From assembly GCA_002077045.2 (NCBI GenBank), contig KZ111158.1, positions 71,029-135,028 of the forward strand: a DNA stretch of 64,000 nt. The letters run 5' to 3'. The translations under genes and the position numbers were made by a program. The stretch comes from Rachicladosporium sp. CCFEE 5018 (Eukaryota; Ascomycota; Dothideomycetes; Cladosporiales; Cladosporiaceae). Positions 10,270 to 19,601 of the stretch are shown here, piece after piece (the first letter of the stretch is position 1; every line of letters starts with the position of its first letter). The notes under the pieces are model-generated. The model was not told the DNA's origin. It saw nothing but the letters and a program-made list of their open reading frames with translations, and searched no databases.

Positions 10270-10956
10270 CGCTGAGATCGAGAGGGACTTTGCTTGGATG
10301 AGACTGAAGTAATATTTGGCTTTCAGGGTGGTAGGCGATATGCTGAGCTGTCTCTGCTTGGATAGATGCTACTCAGAGAGTCCTCACGCTCTATGTCGAC
10401 TACTAATGGCAACCGATACAGAATGTTCAGCATGTCGTGAAGTCAGCCCCGGCAGTCGGTACTTCACTTATCACGGCTCCGTGCCCTGCTCAGCCAAGAC
10501 AAAGACTGCAAGGGGGCATGTAAATCACTCAAAATCACGCAGTTCGCATTGGTGTCAAAGATTAGAGCCTCCTCGTCCTGTCTGCTATCCCGTCGCGCGT
10601 GGATGCTTCTAACTTCAAGATACAGAATACCGTGCTACCACCTTCCGTTTCGCACCGCAGCACAGCTATCAGCGCGATGCATCACGATTGGCCCTCGGAG
10701 CCTCTCTCGGGTGAAGTCTTGCCGCTAGCTTGGCGGTGCAGGTGCAGGAGCGATGACTGATGGGATGCACTACTGGATGGTAAGGCGTGGGTCCGCAGCC
10801 ATTCGATGGCTTCTTTCTGGTTGTCAGGTATGTTGTCTTTGCTTGAGCACGCCACCTTCACCACTTCATCTCCTCGCAAAGTTTGTCATTTCCTGAGTAT
10901 TACCTAAGTATCTCACTGAGTGCCTTTCTCTGTCTGCGGATGCCTACCAGCAGAGC
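10270..10956. promoter_or_regulatory. divergent intergenic region, thioesterase / DMT transporter
   Basis: 687 bp between two start codons. A short minus-strand open frame at 10682-10879 has no domain and is not called. No convincing TATA box. Confidence 0.35.
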
Positions 10957-12485
10957 ATGAGTGTGCAAGATCCGAGGTCGGCGCTGCAATCCGCAGAACT
11001 GAAGACTTCACTCCATCGTATCGATGACTCCGCGACAAACGATCATAACGACCACATTCAACATGCCACCGTCATGGACGACAACACCGACTCTCGGCCT
11101 AAGTATCTTCGAGCGCCACTGTCTGGACCGATAAGACCGCTCTCGCCAGACACTCTCTCCAACTTCTCACTAGACGAATATGAGCAGATCCATCCTCCGA
11201 GTCGGTCCCGCACTAGTCACAATCCCCCGAAACGCTACACCAATGCCCGAATCGAACGCTGGCGCTATGCACTCGCAGCATTTTGGCTCCGAAATAAAGG
11301 CTTAGCATATATGCTCCTCGCCCAAGTCTTCGGCACAATGATGAACGTCACCACGCGGCTGCTAGAAATCGAAGGAAACCACGGCAAAGGTCTGCATCCG
11401 GTGCAGATCCTCTTTGCGCGCATGGGCATCACTGTCGTGCTCGCTTCGACGTATATGTGGTATACGAAAACGCCGAACTTCCCCTTTGGCGCGCCTGAAG
11501 TGCGGTGGCTACTGGCGGCGCGAGGATTTGGGGGCTTCTTCGGTGTATTTGGAATGTATTATTCACTATTATATCTGCCACTCGCGGACGCGACTGTGAT
11601 TACGTTTCTGGCGCCGGGGCTGGCGTGCTGGGCTTGCTCGATCTTGATCAATGAGCCTTTCACAAGGGCCGAGAGATTCGGGACGCTGATCTCGCTGGTC
11701 GGTGTGATCTTGATCGCACGGCCGACGTCGTTCTTCGCGCACTCTGGAGATGCGCCACCTGCTACTGGTTTACCAGATGCTGCGACTGGAGGCAATGGCA
11801 CAGCGCCAGCGAGTGACGCTAGTAATTATGACAATGTGACGCCTGTGGAGCGACTCGGTGCTGTTGGGATCGCGTTAGTGGGCGTGCTCGGCGCCGTGAC
11901 GGCATACACTACTATTCGCTGGATCGGAAAGAGGGCTCATCCGTTGATCAGTGTGAACTACTTTGCGGCATGGTCTACATTCGTCGCACTGGTTTTGCAG
12001 ACCGCAATCCCGAGTATCGGCTTCCTGCTGCCGAGTGAGCCGAAGGAGTGGGCGTATCTCTTCTTTCTGGGGACGTGCGGGTTCGTTATGGTATGCTTAC
12101 ACTCTGGGCCGGTGGCAACCAAGAAATAGATGGCTGACTTCTAATTTAGCAATTCCTCCTCGCAGCAGGTCTATCCTACGAGAAGTCTTCACGAGCTACG
12201 AACATGACCTACACCCATATGCTGTTCGCCCTCTCCTTCGACAAGCTATTCTTCGGCCACTCACCGAATTGGATGTCCATCATTGGCTCATCCTTGATCA
12301 TCGGCCCGGCGATCTATGTCGCCGTGCAGAAAAGCGCGACGAGCGACAAGGACGCTACGGAAGGCAGTCGCGGGACTGCGGACGAGGAGAGTCAGCAGGG
12401 ACTCATCAGTGGCGTTGATGCTGGGCATCGCACTGTGGAGACGCGAATGCCGGTCGAGGAGGTGCAGATGAGAGCTTTACGATAG
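10957..12485 (+). CDS. drug/metabolite transporter (EamA, DMT superfamily)
   Basis: Two exons: 10957-12090 and 12150-12485, with a 59-bp intron (GTATGC donor, CTTCTAATTTAG end), giving 489 residues. About 110 hydrophilic N-terminal residues precede an array of roughly ten hydrophobic segments (for example LAYMLLAQVFGTMMNVTTRL, WLLAARGFGGFFGVFGMYYS, ADATVITFLAPGLACWACSI). Two EamA repeats are visible, with the proline/threonine-rich helix (LPLADATVITFLAP) typical of the SLC35G-like branch. The second repeat is completed only after splicing (FVMQFLLAAGLSYEKSSRAT). A hydrophilic tail follows. The substrate cannot be inferred. An additional ATG at residue 34 is possible as an alternative start. 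Confidence 0.9.
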
Positions 12486-12774
12486 ACATGATTATAGACA
12501 ACAACAGCGATTTGCCGCGAGCGCCAGGACCGGTCACGATGCATCGTGCCTGCTCGATAGATGAGCAGACCTGGCTGCCATTGATCTGACTTGCACCCGT
12601 GTAATGACTGGAGAGTAAAATCAAGTCTCCCCCTTGATCAATACCGCGTACTCTACGCCAAGAACAGACTTCGAGCCTGATGAAGTTTGTCCTCCGTAAC
12701 TGCAAACGCCTCCGCCATTGATGTCCATCTGACCAGAGCACCACCAAGAATACCACACCGAACAATTTGCGACA

Positions 12775-13701
12775 ATGCCACCCCGCCAGACGCCCGCTCG
12801 GCTCTTCGCCGTCCCACCGACCTTCCTCTGCCCCTCAGTCCCGCGCCAGCAGCTCCGCACGATCCTCTCAATCACCAAACCCATCCCCAAGCCCTCCCGC
12901 TTCAATGCCTCCCCTCACCTCCCTGTACTAGGCACGTCTCACACCGCAGCGCTCGCTCGCAAATCTCGCACTCTACCACTTCGCACTGGAGCACTGGCGA
13001 TCAAGAAGGGCATGACAGCGCTCTACGATGCCGAATCCGCCAAGCGAACACCCTGCACGGTGCTTCAACTGGACAGAGTGCAAGTCCTAGGAATCAAGAC
13101 GCGAAAAGAGCACGGCTACTGGGCCCTCCAAGTCGGCGCCGGCACGAAAGAGGCCCGCAACGTCACACGCCCAGAAAGAGGCCACTACGCTAAGCAAGGC
13201 GTGCCCCTCAAACGACACATCGCCGAATTCCGCGTCAAAGACGAAGCCGGCTTGATTCCCACAGGCACAAACCTCACAGCCGACCTTTTCAGCGTAGGCC
13301 AATACATCGACGCCAAAGCCAACTCCCGCGGCATGGGTTTCGCCGGCGGCATGAAACGCCACGGCTTCCACGGCCAGCCAGCTTCGCACGGAAACTCGCT
13401 CACGCACCGCGCCATGGGCTCTGCAGGCGCTTCGCAAGGCTCCGGAAGCCGCGTGCTGCCTGGCAAGAAGATGGCCGGTCGCATGGGAGGGGAGCAAGTC
13501 ACGGTGCAGAGTCTACGAGTCATGAGTGTGGATCGGGAGCTGGGTATTGTGGTTGTTGCGGGGGCGGTGCCGGGTCCGAAGGGATGTGTGGTCAAGGTGC
13601 AGGATGCGATTAAGAAGCCGTGGCCGGATGCCGTGTGGCCGCCGACGGAGGTTGTGGAGGCGATGAGGGAGGGGGTTGAGAAGGTGCCTGCTGCTGCTTG
13701 A
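12775..13701 (+). CDS. MRPL9: mitochondrial ribosomal protein uL3m
   Basis: 308-residue single-exon protein of the large mitochondrial ribosomal subunit. The first about 60 residues are rich in R, P and S with few acidic residues, as expected for a mitochondrial presequence (MPPRQTPARLFAVPPTFLCP). The L3 signature runs from about residue 185: SRGMGFAGGMKRHGFHGQPA, then SHGNSLTHRAMGSAGASQGS, then RVLPGKKMAGRMGGEQVTVQ. Early uL3 sequence (GALAIKKGMTALYDAESAKR) is also present. It starts 289 bp after the DMT transporter stop in the same direction and converges on PSF2. Confidence 0.95.
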   Translation: MPPRQTPARLFAVPPTFLCPSVPRQQLRTILSITKPIPKPSRFNASPHLPVLGTSHTAALARKSRTLPLRTGALAIKKGMTALYDAESAKRTPCTVLQLDRVQVLGIKTRKEHGYWALQVGAGTKEARNVTRPERGHYAKQGVPLKRHIAEFRVKDEAGLIPTGTNLTADLFSVGQYIDAKANSRGMGFAGGMKRHGFHGQPASHGNSLTHRAMGSAGASQGSGSRVLPGKKMAGRMGGEQVTVQSLRVMSVDRELGIVVVAGAVPGPKGCVVKVQDAIKKPWPDAVWPPTEVVEAMREGVEKVPAAA

Positions 13702-14032
13702 GAGACGAAACAATTGATGTAGGGATGGACAAGTAGCGGCCAACGGAGTTTCAAGACTCGACGGCCAAGCTCGCGTGCGAGCATCTCTTAGCCCTCATGG
13801 TAGCCCGAGACCGGATGGCCCAAAACAAGTTGCAGCGCCGAATCGCGGACTTGGAGAGACGTCGGAGCAGCAGAGGTGGCAGCCTGCGAAGAGATGGCGC
13901 GGAGGAAAGCTGGAATCGAGACAACAGAAGTGCAGGGAACAGAAATGTCAAGAGAGGTGGTGAAGCGGCAGTGACGGAGCCAGGGATCGATCGCATATAA
14001 CCATAGTATACGTGAGCGTGTATGCAATATCG
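13702..14032. other. convergent 3' region, uL3m / PSF2
   Basis: 331 bp between two stop codons. A 67-codon basic open frame (13797-14000, plus) starts with ATG but has no domain and lies in the expected 3' UTR; it is not called as a gene. Confidence 0.4.
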
Positions 14033-14878
14033 TCAAAGTCCCATTCCATCCTCACTCCCCTCCTCGTCCCCCGCCCCCGTCTCCCCACCCTCCTCCTCCC
14101 GTTCCCTCCTCATCTCCTCCCTCGCCCTCCCCAACCTCCTCAACCCATCCACAACCCCTCCCACAAACCCCCTAACCTCCGCCACTTCCAATCCACCCAC
14201 GCCATTGATCTTCAACCCCGCGCCGCCTTCCAATACCTTGAAACCCTTCCGCAGCTTCGACATCCTCACTTCCCTCAAATCGCGTATCAAAATTCGAATG
14301 GCGTCCGCATCGGGAAAGTCGTCCGCTGCGCTCGCGAGGAGGAGGGACGCGAGTTCGAGCCAGTGGTAAGGTAAGGCGCCTTCTTGCGCGGAGGTGGTGT
14401 GGGTGTCTTTTAGGAAGGGGGTGCTGAGTTCTACGGTGTCGGGGGAGAGGTAGGAGAGATCTGGATCGGGGACCGTGGTTGGGTGGGGTAAGGCTGGAGG
14501 TGGAGAGAAGACCGCTGCCGTGCGATCATCGGTCTCGAAGTCTAGGATTGTGCGGAGACTTGAGAGTGTGAGCCAGGCCGGAGGTTGGATGTTGGCGCGT
14601 CGCTGCTTTTTGAGGAGGAGGGCTAGCCAGAGGGGGAGGGGCGTGGGGAAGGGTGGGTTGAGGGGTTGTGTTGGGCCCTGAGTCAAAATATGTCAGGACA
14701 TGGCGAGAAGGACAGGATGGGCTAGCGGTACATTGACTCAGGCTTGCGGTGGGTGAGAACTCACACCCATTAGTTCGAGGGACTCAAGGCGTTGGCGGGG
14801 GATCACCGTGACGAGCTCCATTTCGCAGAGGAAGCCGGTCTCGGCTGGTGTGAGACCGGGTGGGAGGGGGAGGGCCAT
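14033..14878 (-). CDS. PSF2: GINS complex subunit Psf2
   Basis: Subunit of the GINS tetramer, part of the CMG replicative helicase. Two exons: 14765-14878 (MALPLPPGLTPAETGFLCEM onward to LELMG) and 14033-14677, separated by an 87-bp intron with a GTGAGT donor and CAG end. The product is 252 residues, longer than the 213 of yeast but usual for filamentous fungi, the excess being an acidic/glycine-rich tail (EEEGGETGAGDEEGSEDG). The core GPTQPLNPPFPTPLPLWLAL and LLKKQRRANIQPPAWL is diagnostic of Psf2. A nearer donor (ATGG/GTGTGA) would break the frame, so the GTGAGT site is chosen. Confidence 0.93.
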
Positions 14879-15155
14879 CGTGGAGTGGCAGAGACTTGCA
14901 TTGCTGAGTTCACGAGACTATTGAGACCAAGATACCATCAGGTTCAGATTACATTGTAAAGCGGGATATGGGATGTGCGCACGAGGTGGGACGCGACTGC
15001 CCCACATCGCGATTTCTAGATGTCTCGCGCACGGTTCAAAACTACGCCGCGAGTAACGCAGTGTCTGCCTACTTCAAGATAATTATTGAGATGTCCAGAG
15101 GCGCAGACACTGATGATCGAAGCATTTGTGACCGATTGCAGGGAGCGTACTCACA

Positions 15156-16937
15156 TCACACGAGGGCAATCTCACACGACTCCTTCATGGACGCCATACG
15201 GAACCGAGGATTCGAGTACGCCGGCATGTACGCGCAGCCTCGGAACTCATACACATCCTGCCGCTTGCGAATGATCAGCGGATAAGGGCAGTCCTTCACC
15301 ACGAAGATGACATCCCTAGGGGCGCAGTGACCAATCATCAAGCCCCAGCACCCACCGGCAGTGAGGAGTACCGTGATACAGGAAGCCCATGCTACAGGCA
15401 TTGACAGGAGTTCTGCGTGAGTGTTCCGAATGGGCAAGATGTCTTTCCAGTCATCGGCATCGATCAGGAACTCGTGCTCGCTCGTAAAATGACTGGACCC
15501 ATCTGCAGGAGGCCATGCTGGTCTCGTCGTGCGCTCGTGCTCACGCAAGCCGGAATTTCTTAGCTGCCAGTCGTCCGATGCCGCCAATGCGCCCGTCATG
15601 GCCACGAATCGATCTTGAGTGCTTATGCTCGGTGTACCAGCACCCGCGACTACCTGTCCAGCGTATCTAACGCATTCCAATGGCAGTCCTGTCAGATATA
15701 ACTTCGAGTGATCGACACCAATTTGAGGGTTTGCCTTTGGTAACCGTATGCCTAGTCTTATGTCGAAGATCGAGTCGATGGACATCGGGAAGCCGTAGAA
15801 GATGCCATGCTGGTAATCGAACGCCCAAGAGGGAAGTCCAGCAAGCGCCGCTGGCGAAGCCATACCCCGGGCGTTCAGAAGGACATCGTAGTCATGTCTC
15901 ATCTCAAGCGAGAGCCATGTGGCCTTTGCGAATACCCACGAGACTGACTTAGTGTAGTCGGTTCTCATCTGATGCCAGGGGCGGAAGTCCATCACGCCCA
16001 ATAAGCTGTACACATTGTCTATGGCATCTCGGCAACGCATGCCTTGCGCGATAGCTGCATGCGCATGAAGTGATCGTTGCGCGCCCTGGCTCTTCTGCGG
16101 GGAGTCCTCGGAGAGCCGTTCAAAGGTGGAGATTCCATACTGGGTGAAGGGGGCCGACAGCTTTACCACAGCATCTTGAAAGCTCTTCAACTCCCTCGTC
16201 GGCCGATACTGGTATGCTAACTGTGTCAATCTTGCAAAGTCATGCTTCGTGTACTTCTGCTGATATGGACCGATGCACCAGACGACATTGCGAGCAAGGT
16301 GATGCTCCTGATATACCCACGCCCGCGTGTGCCAGGGTGGTGACATCTGCTTCAGCGCAGCATCCAGCATAGACACGAATGCGCAGAAGGTCCGAGATGG
16401 GCGTTGCTCAGATGTACGTAAGGATTTTGTCACGGCGTCCGGGTTTATTTGGCCATGAGATCGAAGCAAACACTGATCAATCCACCCGGGAAATTCAACA
16501 TCACCAAGCCAAACGTACACATTTTTTGCGCGTCCGTATATGAAGCGCATCCTGCCAACCTGCTGGGAACGCTCTTTGACGTCATCCTGGTTGATGCAGA
16601 GGGCATCGATCCATATGATGCGGGGCAGCCATCGATGTCGAAGCCGCTGAAGGGCTGCGTAGAGGTTGTCGGTGATTGGCAATGTATATTCGTCAGACCC
16701 ATTTGGCGCGAGCAAGTACAAGCGACGGTCAAGTCTTGCTGCACCCCATGTGTACGAGAGCGCATCATAGGTGTGATCATTAGACTTGTGAATCAAATCA
16801 GCTACGATAAGTGTGCCCACCAGAGGTGCATCAAATTGCCCGGCCTGCAGGCGGAATAATCGTATCTTCTTGAGCGCCGGCAGTGGCAGTCGGGCGTACA
16901 GGTTCGCGATATCTTGCGGCCCTCCTTTGCGGTCCAT
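15156..16937 (-). CDS. HET-domain protein (heterokaryon incompatibility type)
   Basis: 593-residue single-exon protein from the ATG at 16937 (MDRKGGPQDIANLYARLPLP). The three HET blocks are in order: YDALSYTWG (residues 57-65), RIIWIDALCINQDD (about 106-119) and RSQQVGRMRFIYGRAKNVYV-WLG (about 123-145). HET proteins trigger regulated cell death on non-self recognition; the role of most single-domain members is unknown. After the HET domain there is a long region with no recognised repeat or NACHT/WD40 module. The gene sits next to the transposon/mitochondrial junction at 17566-19601, a typical unstable setting for this family. Confidence 0.92.
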   Translation of the reverse strand: MDRKGGPQDIANLYARLPLPALKKIRLFRLQAGQFDAPLVGTLIVADLIHKSNDHTYDALSYTWGAARLDRRLYLLAPNGSDEYTLPITDNLYAALQRLRHRWLPRIIWIDALCINQDDVKERSQQVGRMRFIYGRAKNVYVWLGDVEFPGWIDQCLLRSHGQINPDAVTKSLRTSEQRPSRTFCAFVSMLDAALKQMSPPWHTRAWVYQEHHLARNVVWCIGPYQQKYTKHDFARLTQLAYQYRPTRELKSFQDAVVKLSAPFTQYGISTFERLSEDSPQKSQGAQRSLHAHAAIAQGMRCRDAIDNVYSLLGVMDFRPWHQMRTDYTKSVSWVFAKATWLSLEMRHDYDVLLNARGMASPAALAGLPSWAFDYQHGIFYGFPMSIDSIFDIRLGIRLPKANPQIGVDHSKLYLTGLPLECVRYAGQVVAGAGTPSISTQDRFVAMTGALAASDDWQLRNSGLREHERTTRPAWPPADGSSHFTSEHEFLIDADDWKDILPIRNTHAELLSMPVAWASCITVLLTAGGCWGLMIGHCAPRDVIFVVKDCPYPLIIRKRQDVYEFRGCAYMPAYSNPRFRMASMKESCEIALV

Positions 16938-17565
16938 CGCAGCCAATGACTAGTTAATCAGACCCTGCCGAGGCGGTGCTGGCCGGTGCGCCTGAAGCGA
17001 TTAACACAGTCGCCGTGACCTGGAGGAGGCTACCACATTGTCAGCAGCTCACGATAACGCTATCGAGACGTTGATGATGTGCTCAACAGAATGATCGTGT
17101 TGAAAAATGGAATCGCTTACTCGTCCGGCGCTCAGCAGTACTTGTTGGCTGCGGTCCACCATGGAACGCTGCGCCTCGTCGCCAGGCTCAAAGGCCTCGC
17201 AAGGCGACCATTGCTGCTGTAGCGGTTCACTGGACCTCTCTCAAATCACGTCGCTTCCTTACTATACTAGAGTAAGATTGGATACGGGAATGTGACCACA
17301 GCTGATTCCTGTCCTATCCTTTCCCTCATTACGAGAGTATATCAAGGCCAGGCGCCCAGCAACGGGTCGAGTTTCTTCTGTGCACAGCGCGAAAACAGAC
17401 CTCCAGATGAAGATGCAAGGCCTGTCGATCAGTAATGTGTTTGTAAGCTGGCACTGTTTGTAGATGAAGAAGAAAGGTACCACTCCTTGCAGTTTCCTGT
17501 GTCGGTCGGTTGCGGCTCGGTTGCGGGGAAGGCTAAGGTGCTCCTCATAGTAAATTTGGTGACAG
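16938..17565. other. gene-free stretch upstream of HET gene
   Basis: 628 bp holding the HET gene promoter and the left flank of the transposase remnant. No gene is recognised. I could not identify a convincing terminal inverted repeat of the transposon here. Confidence 0.35.
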
Positions 17566-17602
17566 TGACCTCAATCGTGCCCATTGTGCTGCATTGAGGT
17601 CA
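17566..17602. repeat. 10-bp perfect inverted repeat upstream of transposase
   Basis: TGACCTCAAT at 17566-17575 pairs exactly with ATTGAGGTCA at 17593-17602, separated by 17 nt. It lies 87 bp before the transposase ATG. It could be an operator-like site, a subterminal transposon repeat or chance. Confidence 0.5.
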
Positions 17603-17688
17603 ATCATGTTGTTGCCAAGGCTCTGATTGAGGTGTTGTTAGTTTGTGTGCTCGCTGTCGTCGTCGAAGAGCGTGTGTTGCTGCCTACC

Positions 17689-18103
17689 ATGCCTCCACCT
17701 CTTGAGGATCACATAATGTCGCGGATCTACCACCAGCTCTTCACGGTGGGCCGCTCTGTAGAGGAGGTTGCCGCCGACAATGGTGTGAGTGCGAGCGGAG
17801 TGAGGAAGTGGCGTCAAAATTGGAGGTTGTTTGGGTCACCAAGGCCACCAGGAGGAGCCTCAAATGCAGGCCGGCATAAGATCTTGACTAGGCATGAGGA
17901 GGAGCTAGTTCTTGAGTATCTGAATGAACACCCAACGGCGTATCTCGATGAGGTGGCCTGGTACATCTTTGATGACTTCGATAAGGTAGTGTCGACTGCT
18001 ACAGTGTCACGGTTGCTACACTCTCATCAGTGGAGTCGTAAAGTGAGTAAAAAGATCGCGCATCAACGCTCCGATGAGCTACGTGCTGGCTTCTTTGGAA
18101 GGC
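17689..18103 (+). mobile_element. Tc1/mariner-like (IS630 type) transposase, N-terminal part, truncated by gap
   Basis: Reading from the ATG at 17689 (MPPPLEDHIMSRIYHQLFTV) gives 138 residues before the run of Ns. It contains a helix-turn-helix (VEEVAADNGVSASGVRKWRQ), a GRHKILTRHEEELVLEYLNE linker, and a second winged-helix region ending in STATVSRLLHSHQWSRKVSK and AHQRSDELRAGFF. This is the two-helix paired-like DNA-binding arrangement of Tc1/mariner and IS630 transposases. The catalytic DDE domain would lie inside the gap and is not seen on the other side. So it is either a complete element cut by the assembly or a decayed remnant. Confidence 0.7.
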
Positions 18104-18203
18104 NNNNNNNNNNNNNNNNNNNNNNNNNNNNNNNNNNNNNNNNNNNNNNNNNNNNNNNNNNNNNNNNNNNNNNNNNNNNNNNNNNNNNNNNNNNNNNNNN
18201 NNN
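18104..18203. other. assembly gap (100 N)
   Basis: Exactly 100 Ns, the usual placeholder for a gap of unknown length. Sequence on the two sides does not form one gene, so the true distance and even adjacency are uncertain. Confidence 0.99.
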
Positions 18204-18395
18204 TGCAATCTCGATCTGGCTTCGGAGCATGTCGCGACGGCGTAGCACGCGCCTCGCCTGCTGCTCCTCCGCGGCCTCGTCTGCAACCTCATCCTCGATT
18301 GTCCGCTGCACCTCTTCCAAGCCTTCAATGGCTGCTGCTGTCGCGGCGCCTGCGTCGCGCAGGCGCTCCTCAGGAGCGTCGCCTGTGTCCGACAT
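18204..18395 (-). CDS. partial open frame, alanine/glutamate-rich, running into the gap
   Basis: From the ATG at 18395 the frame reads MSDTGDAPEERLRDAG and stays open for 64 codons to the gap edge. It is rich in A, E and R with heptad-like spacing (VQRTIEDEVADEAAEEQQAR), suggesting a coiled coil. It faces the transposase fragment on the other side of the gap. No family is recognised. It could be an accessory frame of the same mobile element, another gene, or a chance frame. Confidence 0.25.
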
Positions 18396-18689
18396 GCCGT
18401 CTTCGTCCTATGGGCTGCGAAGTGGGACGAGCGATTAGAATTGATAAAGGATATCTATATTATAGGTATCTCGCAACGTATAGGACGACACTAAGCAAGC
18501 ACTGCCTAGATCCCAAGACTAATCGCTGCTTTGCGCATTACCCGCCTGCGAGTCGCAGGTGGTGCGCATGCAGCCGCCAAGCATGGTGCCTTAGGCACCA
18601 AGGCCACCACAACTTCACTGCATACCAACCACGCCCTGTAACACGTAGTTTCTAACAACGGAAATAAGGACTCAAGCAACACCAAATAA
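18396..18689. other. spacer with two tight palindromes
   Basis: No gene. Contains the hairpin cluster annotated at 18545-18600 and becomes A/T-rich towards the mitochondrial insert. Confidence 0.4.
18545..18600. repeat. cluster of two hairpin-forming palindromes
   Basis: CCTGCGA-G-TCGCAGG (about 18545-18559) and TGGTGCC-TTA-GGCACCA (18584-18600) are both perfect 7-bp inverted repeats with 1- and 3-nt loops, about 25 bp apart. Such hairpins occur near ends of some mobile elements, but no element boundary can be proven. Confidence 0.5.
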
Positions 18690-18929
18690 AATTATTACCC
18701 TAGTGTATTAGAAGCTTTTAATTCAGTTGAACACATAATGAGAGATGTAAACAATGGATGACTTATACGTTACCTACACTCAAACACAGCTTCAGCTTTC
18801 TTTTTTATAGTTTACTTACACATAGGAAGAGGTTTATACTACGGATCATACAGAGCACCTAGAACATTAGTGTGAACAATAGGTACAGTTATATTTATAT
18901 TAATGATGGCTACTGCCTTTCTGGGTTAC
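18690..18929 (+). pseudogene. cob: nuclear copy of mitochondrial cytochrome b fragment (NUMT)
   Basis: Translated with TGA as tryptophan, the segment gives PSVLEAFNSVEHIMRDVNNG, then WLIRYLHSNTASAFFFIVYL, then HIGRGLYYGSYRAPRTLVW and TIGTVIFILMMATAFLGY, an unbroken match to fungal cytochrome b around transmembrane helices B and C. It includes one of the haem-ligand histidines (in YLHSNTAS). Two TGA codons (GGATGACTT and GTGTGAACA) fall at conserved tryptophans, proving mitochondrial coding origin. A/T-richness contrasts with the surroundings. There is no start or stop, and similarity ends abruptly at 18929. It sits 0.5 kb from an assembly gap, so a chimeric contig is possible as well as a true insertion. 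Confidence 0.93.
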
Positions 18930-19012
18930 AATAAAAACACGATATCAAATAAAACATCTGAACAGTTTCGTATAATAGAATATGCATTAATAATCGTGTT
19001 TATACTTGGAGT
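18930..19012 (+). pseudogene. second mitochondrial fragment, probably nad2
   Basis: Directly after the cob piece the reading continues NKNTISNKTSEQFRIIEYAL then IIVFILGV, which is not cytochrome b at that position. The pattern of a hydrophilic loop followed by IIEYALIIVFI resembles an internal segment of fungal NADH dehydrogenase subunit 2. It remains A/T-rich. Thus two mitochondrial genes are joined, as in mosaic NUMTs. The nad2 identity is from memory of the family and is less certain than cob. The segment ends where the GH2 similarity begins, near 19007-19013. Confidence 0.5.
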
Positions 19013-19601
19013 TACACGACAGTCTCCGACCCCGCAGACCTCCTTCGCCGTTTATCAGAGCTTTGCAACGCTATCGTAGCCTCTGGACTCGTCTCCGTGT
19101 TCTGCTACACACAACTCGCAGACATCGAGTCCGAAACTAACGGCCTCTACACCTACGACCGCCAACCCAAACTTGAACCCGAAGAAGTCAAAACTGTGAT
19201 CCAACGCGCTAAAGACACATACTACCACTCCATAACCCCCGAAACCGTCAAAACGACCATCAAACGGCGCGGCAAACTCCGCGAAACCTGCTACGGTTTC
19301 CAACTCCTACAAAACGGCCGAGTCTTCCGCGCCATGTGCGCTACCACCGGCATATACAAGACTCAGAATCCTGGATACGTCCCCTCTGAACTCAATTTAA
19401 ACGATTGCTTGACGAACGCCGGTGGTCAATTACGCTGGGCGAAAGGTGGAGGGCGGCTTCGCGGTGTCGTGTCGAATTATCATGTTGGAAGGGGAGGATT
19501 TGGCTGTGTATCTTGTTGCGCAGGCTGGAGATGGGGTTGAGGGGTGGGGGAGGAATCGGGCGAATTTGGGGAATGTGATTTGGAATGAGGAGGGGAGGTA
19601 G
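19007..19601 (+). pseudogene. GH2 glycosidase tail joined to cyanovirin-N-like domain, frameshifted
   Basis: The frame TTVSDPADLLRRLSELCNAI, VASGLVSVFCYTQLADIESE, TNGLYTYDRQPKLEPEEVKT matches the C-terminal end of the catalytic barrel of GH2 beta-galactosidase/glucuronidase-like proteins; the rest of that enzyme is absent, cut off at the mitochondrial junction. The same frame continues into ETCYGFQLLQNGRVFRAMCA and SELNLNDCLTNAGGQLRWAK, typical of one CVNH (cyanovirin-N homology) repeat. The second repeat (SCRIIMLEGEDLAVYLVAQA then NRANLGNVIWNEEG) is in another frame and ends at the TAG at 19599-19601. A single-base frameshift therefore lies near 19447-19455; without it translation stops at 19540. 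No start codon is available. I infer a remnant of a fused or adjacent gene pair. CVNH proteins bind high-mannose glycans. Confidence 0.7.

Noticed and set aside
13797..14000. 67-codon basic frame with ATG between uL3m and PSF2
   Set aside because: Sits in the convergent 3' UTR region, has no recognisable family and the composition can arise from AG-rich non-coding DNA.
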